The notes beneath the pieces were generated by a model. That model searched no databases and was not told the DNA's origin. It was given only the letters and a program-made list of their open reading frames with translations. A stretch of 64,000 nucleotides of DNA. Source: Rheinheimera aquimaris (lineage in GTDB: Bacteria; Pseudomonadota; Gammaproteobacteria; Enterobacterales; Alteromonadaceae). The stretch lies in assembly GCF_020531985.1 (NCBI RefSeq), contig NZ_JAJAVQ010000002.1:434001-498000 (forward strand). Direction: 5' to 3'. A program made the translations under genes and the position numbers. Positions 27,812 to 35,730 of this stretch are shown piece by piece. Positions within the stretch are counted from its first letter, which is position 1; each line of letters opens with the position of its first letter.

Positions 27812-28654
27812 GTGACTAAAGCCGTTAACTTTGTTTTGCTGTTTGCGCTGTGTAGCCTGATGTTCAAAGTACATGCCACTAACCTGGTTATTGAAAGCTT
27901 TAATATTCGGTACGACAACCCTGCAGATGCACCAAATGCCTGGCCCGACAGACAACAGCTGGTTTATGCCCACTTAAACACACTGCAGCCTGATGTGCTG
28001 GGTTTACAGGAAGTGTTGCACCACCAACTCAACTGGTTAAGTGAACAACTGCCTGATTATGACTACATTGGTGTTGGCAGAGATGACGGCGTTAGTGCCG
28101 GTGAGTTTGTGCCATTGTTTTACAATAAAAATACCCTGACAAAACTGGATGGCGGCAACTTTTGGTTGTCTGAAACGCCGCAGATAGCGGGCTCGATCGG
28201 CTGGCAAGCCCATCTTCCCCGTGTGGCCAGTTGGGGGCATTTTGAGAAAAACGGCAGTGATTTTTTTGTGTTTAACGTGCATTTTAGCCATGTAAGTGAT
28301 GTGGCACGGCAAAAAAGCGCAGCGTTTCTGCTTACGCATATTCCGGCCATTGCAGGCAACAAACCGGTTATTTTATTGGGTGATTTTAATATGCTGCACA
28401 ATAGTGCTGCTTATAAAACGCTTACCACAGGCCCTTTGTTGCCATTAACTGACACTGCTATACTGGCAAACGCAGAGGGCGCAGGTACTTACAATGGTTT
28501 CGCTGCCGGCGAACGGGAGCGTATCGACTATATTTTTATCAGCAAGGGTTTAAAAAGTTCCAGCTACCGCACTTATCAACTGAACGTCGGCGGTGTGTAT
28601 ATTTCTGATCACTTTCCCATTTCGACAGTCATTACCTTACCGTCAAAGTCGTAA
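27812..28654 (+). CDS. Secreted endonuclease/exonuclease/phosphatase (EEP) family protein
   Basis: 280 residues. The GTG at 27812 is chosen because AAGGAAT lies seven bases upstream and it gives a clean signal peptide (VTKAVNFVLLFALCSLMFKVHA). The EEP fold follows: VIESFNIRYDNP (metal site 1), DVLGLQEVLHHQL (catalytic Glu), NVHFSHV, ILLGDFNMLHNS, and YIFISKGL with the terminal SDHFPI His. All catalytic motifs are present. It may hydrolyse phosphodiesters in the periplasm; related small members are often annotated as endonuclease or sphingomyelinase-like, but the substrate is unknown. Confidence 0.82.
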   Translation: MTKAVNFVLLFALCSLMFKVHATNLVIESFNIRYDNPADAPNAWPDRQQLVYAHLNTLQPDVLGLQEVLHHQLNWLSEQLPDYDYIGVGRDDGVSAGEFVPLFYNKNTLTKLDGGNFWLSETPQIAGSIGWQAHLPRVASWGHFEKNGSDFFVFNVHFSHVSDVARQKSAAFLLTHIPAIAGNKPVILLGDFNMLHNSAAYKTLTTGPLLPLTDTAILANAEGAGTYNGFAAGERERIDYIFISKGLKSSSYRTYQLNVGGVYISDHFPISTVITLPSKS

Positions 28655-28662
28655 AAAATGGC

Positions 28663-28693
28663 ACTGCACTGAGGTTTTCCCCGGTGCAGTTTT
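28663..28693 (+). terminator. Candidate intrinsic terminator after EEP gene
   Basis: ACTGCAC (28663-28669) pairs with GTGCAGT (28684-28690) across a 14-base loop, then TTTCC follows. The T run is short, hence moderate confidence. Confidence 0.5.
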
Positions 28694-28741
28694 CCATTGT
28701 TGTTATCGATTTGATAAACAGGCAGCAGCCGTGATTACGGC

Positions 28742-29782
28742 TTAAAGATATTGCTTAAGCCAGGCAGCGGTTTCCGCATCGGCTTCGGCGTGGTTGGGTA
28801 TCAGATAATGATCGGCACCTGTATATTCAATATATTTATGCGGTTGCTTTTTCTGCTTAAGTGCTGCGGCCATAGTTCTGGCCTGGGACACATCAATTCG
28901 GTCATCCTTCTCGCCATGCAACAGTAAGATGGGCAACTGTTGCGGCAGTTTATCCAGCCAGCGTAAAACCGAGCGCTTGGCTAATTCGGCACTTTTATTG
29001 TTGGCATAGTCAGGAATAAATTTTTCGTATACGTTGTTCATTGAAGGTCTGGTTTGCAAAGCAATTTCAAGATCTGAACCGCCGGATTTAATCACCAGAG
29101 CTTTTAACTGCGGCATTCGGGTTGCTGCGAGATAACTCATAATACTACCGCGACTTACACCAATCATTGCTACACGTTGGCTGTCTGCTGTTGGCATGCC
29201 TTCAATAAGTGGGAAAAGGTTGACGACGTCATTAACATCTGTACCACCAAACTGGTCAAGCATGATGTCGCGGGATGCCGATGCTGTCCAGCCCGCCGCC
29301 CCACGGTATTGACTGGCGATGACAATGTAGCCTTGCTCGGCAAAGCGCATTAGGTTTTGCTGAATAGCCCCATAATGAATTTTACTCAGTGTCGCGTTCC
29401 CGCCGCGGTTATAAATGATAACAGGTAGTTTCTGATTATTTTGTGCGGCGGCTTTCGGTCGCAGCATAACGCCTTCAACCAGAATGCCGTCCGACTCATA
29501 AACAAAGATCCGGCAATCGATATTTTGCTGGCGCGTTTCAACAACCGCTCTGGGAAATTGCTCTTCAAACGCAGCGGAATTAAATTTGGGCTTGTTACTC
29601 AACATAGCTGCCCAGCTGTCATAGCTGGCAAAGGGGCCGATATAACAGCTGAAATTTTCTTTTAGTGAACTCGCACTGGAAAACGCCGGTAATAACTCCG
29701 GCCCTTTTTTCGTTTTGGCCGGTTCTGCTTGCAGCACAGGGCTTAGTAGCATAGCACTGAGTAAAATCAGTAAAGGTTTCAT
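28742..29782 (-). CDS. Secreted alpha/beta hydrolase, S9 (prolyl oligopeptidase)-like
   Basis: 346 residues from the ATG at 29782 (AAGGAAAG upstream). Signal peptide MKPLLILLSAMLLSPVLQA. The alpha/beta-hydrolase core has the nucleophile motif GVSRGS, an HGEKDDRID segment carrying the acidic residue, and the C-terminal catalytic His in GADHYLIP. The pattern matches S9 dipeptidyl/acyl-aminoacyl peptidase-type enzymes; the substrate is unknown. It sits immediately downstream of the GH13 lipoprotein gene on the same strand but is separated by a terminator, so it is probably transcribed separately. Confidence 0.82.
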   Translation of the reverse strand: MKPLLILLSAMLLSPVLQAEPAKTKKGPELLPAFSSASSLKENFSCYIGPFASYDSWAAMLSNKPKFNSAAFEEQFPRAVVETRQQNIDCRIFVYESDGILVEGVMLRPKAAAQNNQKLPVIIYNRGGNATLSKIHYGAIQQNLMRFAEQGYIVIASQYRGAAGWTASASRDIMLDQFGGTDVNDVVNLFPLIEGMPTADSQRVAMIGVSRGSIMSYLAATRMPQLKALVIKSGGSDLEIALQTRPSMNNVYEKFIPDYANNKSAELAKRSVLRWLDKLPQQLPILLLHGEKDDRIDVSQARTMAAALKQKKQPHKYIEYTGADHYLIPNHAEADAETAAWLKQYL

Positions 29783-29851
29783 TAACTTTCCTTGTTGCAT
29801 TTGGTTGTTAAATGTCAAGGTACAATAAATTAACAAGATGAATCTGACAAG

Positions 29852-29888
29852 CAAAGAAAAAACCGCCGCTAATAAAAGCCGGCGGTTT
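29852..29888 (-). terminator. Intrinsic terminator after GH13 lipoprotein gene
   Basis: On the minus strand, AAACCGCCG (29888-29880), an 11-base loop, then CGGCGGTTT (29868-29860) form a 9-bp stem running into TTTTTCTTTGC. It starts 26 bases after the GH13 stop. Confidence 0.85.
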
Positions 29889-29913
29889 CAGGGAGAACAT
29901 GTTGAAGGGATAT

Positions 29914-31623
29914 TTACTGTGTGCTTTGTAAAATCAGTACGCCATTGGCGGCGAGCTGCTGGTTTTTAAGATCAAAAGCCCAGCTGGCGCTCAGGCCATC
30001 ACGCGCTATATCGCTGACATCCTGCGCGCTGTCACTCAGGTTCAGCAGAAACAGGCTTTTGCTGCCGTTAAGCTCGCGGTTTATTTGCACCAAACCGTTG
30101 TCGTGCTGGGTGACCTGATAGCTGCCTTGGGTACCCAGTTCCGGCCGCTGCTTTTTCAGAGCAATCAGCAGTTTATATAGCTGCCAAATCGAATCAGGTT
30201 GTGCCTGCTGCGCAGCGACGCTGCGATCCTGCGCATTAAGCTGACTGGCCAGAAAGTCCGGGTACCAGTTGCGGAAGTTAGCGCCAAACAGCTCTTGCTG
30301 CTCTACCCAGCTGGTATCGCTTTGCGTAAAGCCCGCCTGTTTGCTGTTATCCCACAGCATAGGCGCACGTTTATACACATCGTGGCCTGTGCCGCCCTGG
30401 GTTAGGCCAATTTCTTCGCCGTAATAAATGTAAGGTGTACCCGGTGAGCTAAACAACATAGTGGCTGCCTGTTTAGCTTTGGCATCCTGCTCACTCAGCT
30501 GGTAGGCGATACGCTCTTGATCGTGGTTGGTCAAAAACGGTGCGAAAAAGCTAAGTGGCGCGACTGAGTCAAGGCGCTGCTGTACATTTTGTTGTAACAC
30601 CGTGGCATCGGCGGCTGTTTGTTTGTTCGAGCCCATAGTGCCAAACTGCGCTTCAGCGCCGGCATCTGGTTTTAACAAACCCAGAATTTTATAACCCACT
30701 TCAAAATCAAAACCCTGATCAAGCGCTTTGCCATCGCCATAATAACGCGCGGCTACCGGTATATCGACCCAGGCTTCACCCACCAGGTATGCTTGTGGGT
30801 TCACACTTTTAACGTATTGATTAAAGTCTTGCCAGTAGGCGATGGTTTCATCGGTATCGGCCTGCGCATCCGGGCCGCCTTCCATTGCAAAACGCACGGC
30901 ATCTAAACGGAACCCGGCGACACCCCGGTCCAGCCAGAATTTAGCCATTTTTTTCATTTCTGCAATTACATCGGGGTGGCGCAGGTTTAAATCCGGCTGG
31001 CTGGCACCGAAAGCCGCGTAGTAGTAAGCATTGCGGGTTTTATTGTAGTGCCAGACTGCACCAGGCTGGTCGTTGTTACTCCAGGCGTGGCCCCAACCAC
31101 TGCCAGCGGCGGGCATGTCGTCGCGCCAGATAAAATAATCTTTATACGGTGCTTCACCCGCGGCTGAGCGTTTAAACCAGTCATGCTCGCTGGAAATATG
31201 GTTGATCACCAAATCCAGAATCACTTTCATACCGTGGCTATCGGCGGCGCGCAAAAAGGCGTCAAATTCTGCCATGCTGCCGTAATCGCTTTCTACCTGA
31301 TAAAACTCGGTAAAGTCGTAACCGTGGTACGACGGTGCTTCAAACATCGGCGTTAACCACAGCGCATTTACGCCCAGCTCCTGCAGGTACGGCAGTTTGG
31401 CGGTCATGCCGTTAAAGTCACCATGGCCGTCGGCATCGGTGTCAAAGAAACTACGCGGCCAGATCTGATAAAACACGGCTTGTTGCCACCAGGCTACATC
31501 AGCTGTTTGTTGTTGCGCAGCGGGTACTACCGGCTTAGTAGCTTGTGGCTCAGTTACCTGTGCTGGTTTGCAGCCTGCCAGTAACAAAGACAGTGCCAAG
31601 GCAGATAATGTAAAAGCTTTCAT
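29914..31623 (-). CDS. GH13 alpha-glucosidase/amylase lipoprotein
   Basis: 569 residues. Type II signal peptide MKAFTLSALALSLLLAGC with lipobox C18, so it is anchored in the periplasm or on the outer membrane. All four GH13 regions are visible: DLVINH, GFRLDAVRF (nucleophile D241), VGEAW (acid/base E283) and FLTNHDQ (D368). A DTDADGHGDF calcium-type loop lies at 61-70. The layout matches the oligo-1,6-glucosidase/maltodextrin glucosidase group. It is divergent from the sugar MFS gene, and a shared 14-base operator-like site lies between them. Role: cleavage of maltodextrins before uptake. Confidence 0.92.
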   Translation of the reverse strand: MKAFTLSALALSLLLAGCKPAQVTEPQATKPVVPAAQQQTADVAWWQQAVFYQIWPRSFFDTDADGHGDFNGMTAKLPYLQELGVNALWLTPMFEAPSYHGYDFTEFYQVESDYGSMAEFDAFLRAADSHGMKVILDLVINHISSEHDWFKRSAAGEAPYKDYFIWRDDMPAAGSGWGHAWSNNDQPGAVWHYNKTRNAYYYAAFGASQPDLNLRHPDVIAEMKKMAKFWLDRGVAGFRLDAVRFAMEGGPDAQADTDETIAYWQDFNQYVKSVNPQAYLVGEAWVDIPVAARYYGDGKALDQGFDFEVGYKILGLLKPDAGAEAQFGTMGSNKQTAADATVLQQNVQQRLDSVAPLSFFAPFLTNHDQERIAYQLSEQDAKAKQAATMLFSSPGTPYIYYGEEIGLTQGGTGHDVYKRAPMLWDNSKQAGFTQSDTSWVEQQELFGANFRNWYPDFLASQLNAQDRSVAAQQAQPDSIWQLYKLLIALKKQRPELGTQGSYQVTQHDNGLVQINRELNGSKSLFLLNLSDSAQDVSDIARDGLSASWAFDLKNQQLAANGVLILQSTQ

Positions 31624-31726
31624 CAGATCCCCGTTTAAACTTTATTTGTGCACCATAGCGCTGCAACGTGGCGCTACTATGCTTGATAATGGTTCGTAAT
31701 AACGCCAAAACAGTGCAACAACAAGA

Positions 31727-31740
31727 TGAATACGTATGCA
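31727..31740. promoter_or_regulatory. Operator-like site TGAATACGTATGCA (maltodextrin regulon)
   Basis: Near-palindrome TGAATACGTATGCA with a central CG, the usual form of LacI-family operators. It lies 103 bases upstream of the GH13 lipoprotein start and 87 bases upstream of the sugar MFS start. The identical 14 bases occur, in opposite orientation, at 57524-57537 upstream of the GH97-GH13 operon. Confidence 0.65.
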
Positions 31741-31827
31741 CAGTTTTGCGCAATAGCGCTGCCTTCGTGTAGCTTAGTTCGATCTGTTGCGCTTACACAG
31801 AATAATAAAATCATCCGGGGAGCGGGT

Positions 31828-33294
31828 ATGAAACAACCTAAGCTATCTTTCTGGCAGATCTGGAACCTCAGCTTCGGCTTTTTAGGGGTACAGATAGGCT
31901 TTGCACTACAAAATGGCAACGTCAGCCGTATTTTGTCAGATCTTGGCGCCGACTTATCGTCATTATCATTATTCTGGCTGGCCGCACCTATTATGGGGCT
32001 GTTGGTTCAGCCAATAGTTGGTGCAGCGTCAGACCGCACCTGGAACCGGTTGGGCCGCCGTCTGCCGTTTATGCTCGGTGGTGCTGTGGTGGCGGCTACC
32101 GCTATGGTGCTATTGCCAAACTCATCGATGATGGTGGCGTTTATTCCGCCGATGCTATTTGGTCTGGTCATTTTTGCCATTAAAGATGCCGCTTTTAACG
32201 TGACCTTTCAGCCGTTTCGCTCCCTGGTATCGGATATGGTGCCACCAGAGCAGCGCAATCTGGGGTACTCGGTACAAACCTTATTGATTAATATCGGTGC
32301 TGTTTTTGGCTCTATTCTGCCTTTTGTGCTGACTAACGTGGTTGGGCTGGATAATGCCTCTAAAGCCGGGGAAGTGGCGCCGTCTGTCATTTGGGCATTT
32401 TACATTGGTGCGACAGTACTGCTTGGCAGTGTGCTTTGGACAGTATTTCGCACCAGAGAATATGCACCGGAGCAGTACTTTGCTTATAAGGGGCTGGATG
32501 CCAAAGCGCACGAGTTAGCCGTGCAAACGCAAAAATCGCGCTCGCTGGGTGAAAAACTGACGGATTTCTGGCAAACCATGCTGGGTATGCCAAGCATTAT
32601 GAAGCAGCTGGCCCTGGTGCAATTTTTCTCCTGGTTTGCGCTGTTTATTATGTGGACTTACTTTCCGGCCGCTATTGCACAAAATACCTGGGGTGTTGGT
32701 ACCGAGTGGTACGATGCTGCCTATATTGCCCAGATGGGTGGCATACCGGCGCATATCGCCGCGGCAAAAGGCGCTGCCGGTGACTGGGTCGGCATTTTGT
32801 ACGCCGGCTACTCGTTATTTGCGGTGCTGTTTTCGCTGGTGATGGCTAAACTGGCCAATGTGTTCGGCCGTAAGTTTGTTTATTCAATGGCATTGCTGGC
32901 GGGTGGCGCAGGTTATTTAAGTTTTGCGTTGTTTACCGACCCCAGCATGACCCATGTTGATCTGTTCATCACTCAGGTAGACATTCCGCAGGGCGCTTTA
33001 GGGCTAATGTTCCCTATGGTCGGGGTTGGTATTGCCTGGGCTGCCATTCTGGCCATGCCCTATGCGATACTGGCAGGTGCATTACCGGCAAATAAAACCG
33101 GGGTTTATATGGGCATTTTTAACTTTACCATCGCCGCACCGCAGATTGTGTCCGGTCTGATTGCCGGCTGGATTTTAGGCTCGGTATTTGAAAATCAGGC
33201 AGTCTATATTGTCATGCTGGCTGGTGCGGCTATGGTGCTTGGCGCATTGTCGGTATGGCTGGTTAAAGAGCAAGACACGCAAGCGCAGGTTTAA
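31828..33294 (+). CDS. MFS sugar transporter, SLC45/MalT-like
   Basis: 488 residues from the ATG at 31828 (GGGGAG upstream; the in-frame upstream start lacks support). Twelve helices. The signature FWQIWNLSFGFLGVQIGFALQ and LWNLGRRLPF-type loop (RTWNRLGRRLPF) match the proteobacterial SLC45-like carriers that import sucrose or maltose with protons. It is divergent from the periplasmic GH13 lipoprotein and shares its operator, so maltose or maltodextrin import is the likely role. The central loop has a cytoplasmic YAYKGL-like region found in the family. Confidence 0.88.
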   Translation: MKQPKLSFWQIWNLSFGFLGVQIGFALQNGNVSRILSDLGADLSSLSLFWLAAPIMGLLVQPIVGAASDRTWNRLGRRLPFMLGGAVVAATAMVLLPNSSMMVAFIPPMLFGLVIFAIKDAAFNVTFQPFRSLVSDMVPPEQRNLGYSVQTLLINIGAVFGSILPFVLTNVVGLDNASKAGEVAPSVIWAFYIGATVLLGSVLWTVFRTREYAPEQYFAYKGLDAKAHELAVQTQKSRSLGEKLTDFWQTMLGMPSIMKQLALVQFFSWFALFIMWTYFPAAIAQNTWGVGTEWYDAAYIAQMGGIPAHIAAAKGAAGDWVGILYAGYSLFAVLFSLVMAKLANVFGRKFVYSMALLAGGAGYLSFALFTDPSMTHVDLFITQVDIPQGALGLMFPMVGVGIAWAAILAMPYAILAGALPANKTGVYMGIFNFTIAAPQIVSGLIAGWILGSVFENQAVYIVMLAGAAMVLGALSVWLVKEQDTQAQV

Positions 33295-33317
33295 GCCGGT
33301 GTCCCGTTAAATATCTC

Positions 33318-33337
33318 GCCCGGTTTAGTCACCGGGC
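33318..33337. terminator. Symmetric stem-loop between convergent MFS and kinase genes
   Basis: GCCCGGT (33318-33324), TTAGTC, ACCGGGC (33331-33337). The loop contains the kinase stop codon. No T run follows on either strand, so it is at best a weak bidirectional terminator. Confidence 0.4.
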
Positions 33338-34545
33338 TTAGTCTCGCTAGTGCCGGTTGGCAGCGTCAACCTGGCAATGGCCCCTCCTTCAGCGTGTTCC
33401 AGACGGCCGAAACTGCCGCCGTGCTGGCTGGCCACCCGGGCGACAATAGCCAGTCCCATACCATGATGAGAAACACCGTCGCTGACATTCTCATTGCTAT
33501 GCCAGCCGGCACCGTCGTCAATAATGTCAATCTGGCAGTTACTGCCGTTATTATTAACTTCAACCCAAACATGGCCGTGGCAGTAGCGTAGCGCATTGCT
33601 GATAAGGTTTGACAGTGCGCGTTGCAGCAGTTTTTTATCGGCCTGAATATGTACCGGCGCGCCGGGGAGCAGACTGAGCCGGTGTTCAGAGTTGGCGGCG
33701 AATTTCTCCAGTAGCTCTTGCAGCAGCGCATTGACATCAATATCCGTTAGCTGCAGATCAGAGCGGAAACCCTTTTGCGCCAGACGCAGATAATCGTAGA
33801 CATTGTCTTCAATTTCCTGCAAGTTGCGGCGGATCTGTTTGCTGTCACTGTCCGGTAGTTGTTCCTCCAGCCGCAGCATAATAAAGCGCAACCGCGCCAG
33901 CGGCGTTTTTATATCATGGCATACTGTGTCGGCCATTTCGCGCTGCAGCAGGTTTAAATCCGCAATGGTTTGGTTCATCCGGCTTAACGACAATGCCAGC
34001 GGCTGCAGGTAAGATTTTTCACTTAGCTGAAATGCCGGCAACCGGCCTACAGCCACTTCTTTCAATGCGCTCTGGCGCAGTATTTCTACGTCACGAAATA
34101 CATTGCGGCTGAGCCAGAACAAAAACAGCAGTAACAACAGAATAAATACATGCACCAAATCGACGCTGAAATCCAGATTCTGCGGCAGGTTAAGCCGGGT
34201 CATACAGAGTAATTCGTCATCCGGCATAGCGCCACACAACGAGGCGTTGCCCAGGCTGTCGCGCATAATTTCCAGCTGGTAGTCAAAACCAGCCAGCGGT
34301 TGCCACATACCGGCAGGGTAGGTAATAAATAAGCTGTCGGGGCAATCGTCGGTATCGCTTATCCGGCAGCTTAACCGCAACTGGTTGTCTTTATCATGCA
34401 GATAAGCCTGCTGCAGAATACTCTGTGCCGCGACGACAATGTCATTGCGCTGATACATCAGGCTGTATAACTGGTTTAAGCTAAAAAACAGCAGCAGCAC
34501 CAGCAACACTATGGCGAAGTAAAACCTCAGCATGGCAGAGTTCAT
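33325..34545 (-). CDS. RstB-like sensor histidine kinase, second copy
   Basis: 406 residues. Membrane helix 1 (about 8-26), a cysteine-containing periplasmic loop (C60, C68, C104, C114) and helix 2 (about 131-146). The HisKA phospho-acceptor is H210 in HDIKTPLARLRF, and the HATPase domain has IDDGAGWH and HHGMGLAIV. The ATG overlaps the response-regulator stop by four bases (ATGA). It is a paralogue of the kinase at 19-20.3 kb but diverged, with a different periplasmic loop, so it probably senses a different signal. The spacing of the cysteines suggests disulfides in the sensor loop. Confidence 0.88.
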   Translation of the reverse strand: MNSAMLRFYFAIVLLVLLLFFSLNQLYSLMYQRNDIVVAAQSILQQAYLHDKDNQLRLSCRISDTDDCPDSLFITYPAGMWQPLAGFDYQLEIMRDSLGNASLCGAMPDDELLCMTRLNLPQNLDFSVDLVHVFILLLLLFLFWLSRNVFRDVEILRQSALKEVAVGRLPAFQLSEKSYLQPLALSLSRMNQTIADLNLLQREMADTVCHDIKTPLARLRFIMLRLEEQLPDSDSKQIRRNLQEIEDNVYDYLRLAQKGFRSDLQLTDIDVNALLQELLEKFAANSEHRLSLLPGAPVHIQADKKLLQRALSNLISNALRYCHGHVWVEVNNNGSNCQIDIIDDGAGWHSNENVSDGVSHHGMGLAIVARVASQHGGSFGRLEHAEGGAIARLTLPTGTSETKPGD

Positions 34546-35243
34546 TCGGTACCTGCCTCATTAGCGTTATAGGTAATGCAATAACCTTTACCCCAAATAT
34601 TGCGGATATTCCATTTATTGTCAGCGGCTTGTAGCTTCTTGCGCAGCCTGGACGCCCGGCCGTCAAAGGTGCGGTCAGCACCGTCGTATTCACGGCCAAG
34701 CTGCTCGCGGAACAGCCGTTCGCGGCTGACCACAACAGCATAGTTTTCAGTAAGGGTGATTAGCAGTTGCAACTCGGCATCGGTCAGGCTGAGCTCTTCG
34801 CCTGCTACGCTGACGGTAGCGCTGCGCTTATCAATGTGCAGATTAGCCTGTTGCAGCACATCGCCTGTGGTTTGCGCGCTATGCGCTTCAGATAAAAAGA
34901 TACGCACCTTTGCCAGCAAAATGCGCGGGTCCAGCGGTTTTAACAGATAATCCTGCGCCCCCAGTTGCAGCCCCTCTAACTGGGCCGCGACCGAAGTGAC
35001 TGCTGTCATAAATAAAATCGGCCCTTTAAATTGCTGGCGAATTTGCCGGACTAAATCAAAGCCATTACTGCCGGGTAACATTACATCACAAACGATCAGG
35101 TCAAATCCCTGCGCCAGCAGCACCTTTCTGGCCTTTAGTGCATTGCCGCAATGGGTAACCTGGTAGCCTTCATGCTGCAGAAAATCCTCTACCAGCTTTG
35201 CCAGTTCCAGATCGTCTTCAATCAGCAAAATATGGCTATTCAT
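34542..35243 (-). CDS. RstA-like OmpR-family response regulator, second copy
   Basis: 233 residues from the ATG at 35243, which overlaps the DUF3019 stop by four bases (ATGA). Phospho-acceptor D53 in IVCDVMLPG; winged-helix segment DGRASRLRKKLQAADNK near the C-terminus. Operon order DUF3019, regulator, kinase matches the copy at 19-21.3 kb but without the MipA/OmpV gene. Targets are unknown; the adjacent TonB-dependent receptor is one candidate. Confidence 0.9.
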   Translation of the reverse strand: MNSHILLIEDDLELAKLVEDFLQHEGYQVTHCGNALKARKVLLAQGFDLIVCDVMLPGSNGFDLVRQIRQQFKGPILFMTAVTSVAAQLEGLQLGAQDYLLKPLDPRILLAKVRIFLSEAHSAQTTGDVLQQANLHIDKRSATVSVAGEELSLTDAELQLLITLTENYAVVVSRERLFREQLGREYDGADRTFDGRASRLRKKLQAADNKWNIRNIWGKGYCITYNANEAGTE

Positions 35244-35611
35244 TGCAGTAACCACCAGCCGTTACGGCTTTTATTCAGTAGTTGCTCGCCTGACTCAAGA
35301 TCAACGCGTAATAACCTGACCTGCCGCTTTGCCAGTACTTTGCCATTGTGCGGGTTTTTCAGAAAAAATTGCGTATCTTCAGCGATTGGCAGTGATAAGC
35401 TGACATTGTCAGCCTGTTGCCGGCATAGCAAAGGCGTATCGGGTTGCTGTTGTTGATACAGGCAAACTTCTTGTGCATGCTGCCAACTGGCAGTCAGCTG
35501 CAGTATGCAGGGCTTGCCGGCATGTTCAATACACAGCCTGGGTTTTATCAGCAGCTCATTGGCGGCTGAGGGCAGGGCCAGCAGTAAAGCCAGGGTACAA
35601 AGCAGCTTCAT
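35240..35611 (-). CDS. DUF3019 family periplasmic protein, second copy
   Basis: 123 residues. Signal peptide MKLLCTLALLLALPSAA. Mature part begins NELLIKPRLCIEHAGKPCILQL, the same cysteine-bearing start seen in the family. First gene of the second DUF3019-RstA-RstB operon and overlapping the regulator by ATGA. Probable periplasmic partner of the kinase (context-based inference). Confidence 0.78.
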   Translation of the reverse strand: MKLLCTLALLLALPSAANELLIKPRLCIEHAGKPCILQLTASWQHAQEVCLYQQQQPDTPLLCRQQADNVSLSLPIAEDTQFFLKNPHNGKVLAKRQVRLLRVDLESGEQLLNKSRNGWWLLQ

Positions 35612-35730
35612 GGTATTGAAGTTTCCATGTTCAGGTTAGCTTGAGTGTGCCGTGCAGCTTCGCCAGAGTAAAGCCCCAAGCTGTTGTTGCCGATCTACGG
35701 CCAGGGGTGCTAAGCCCCGGCCGCTTATGC

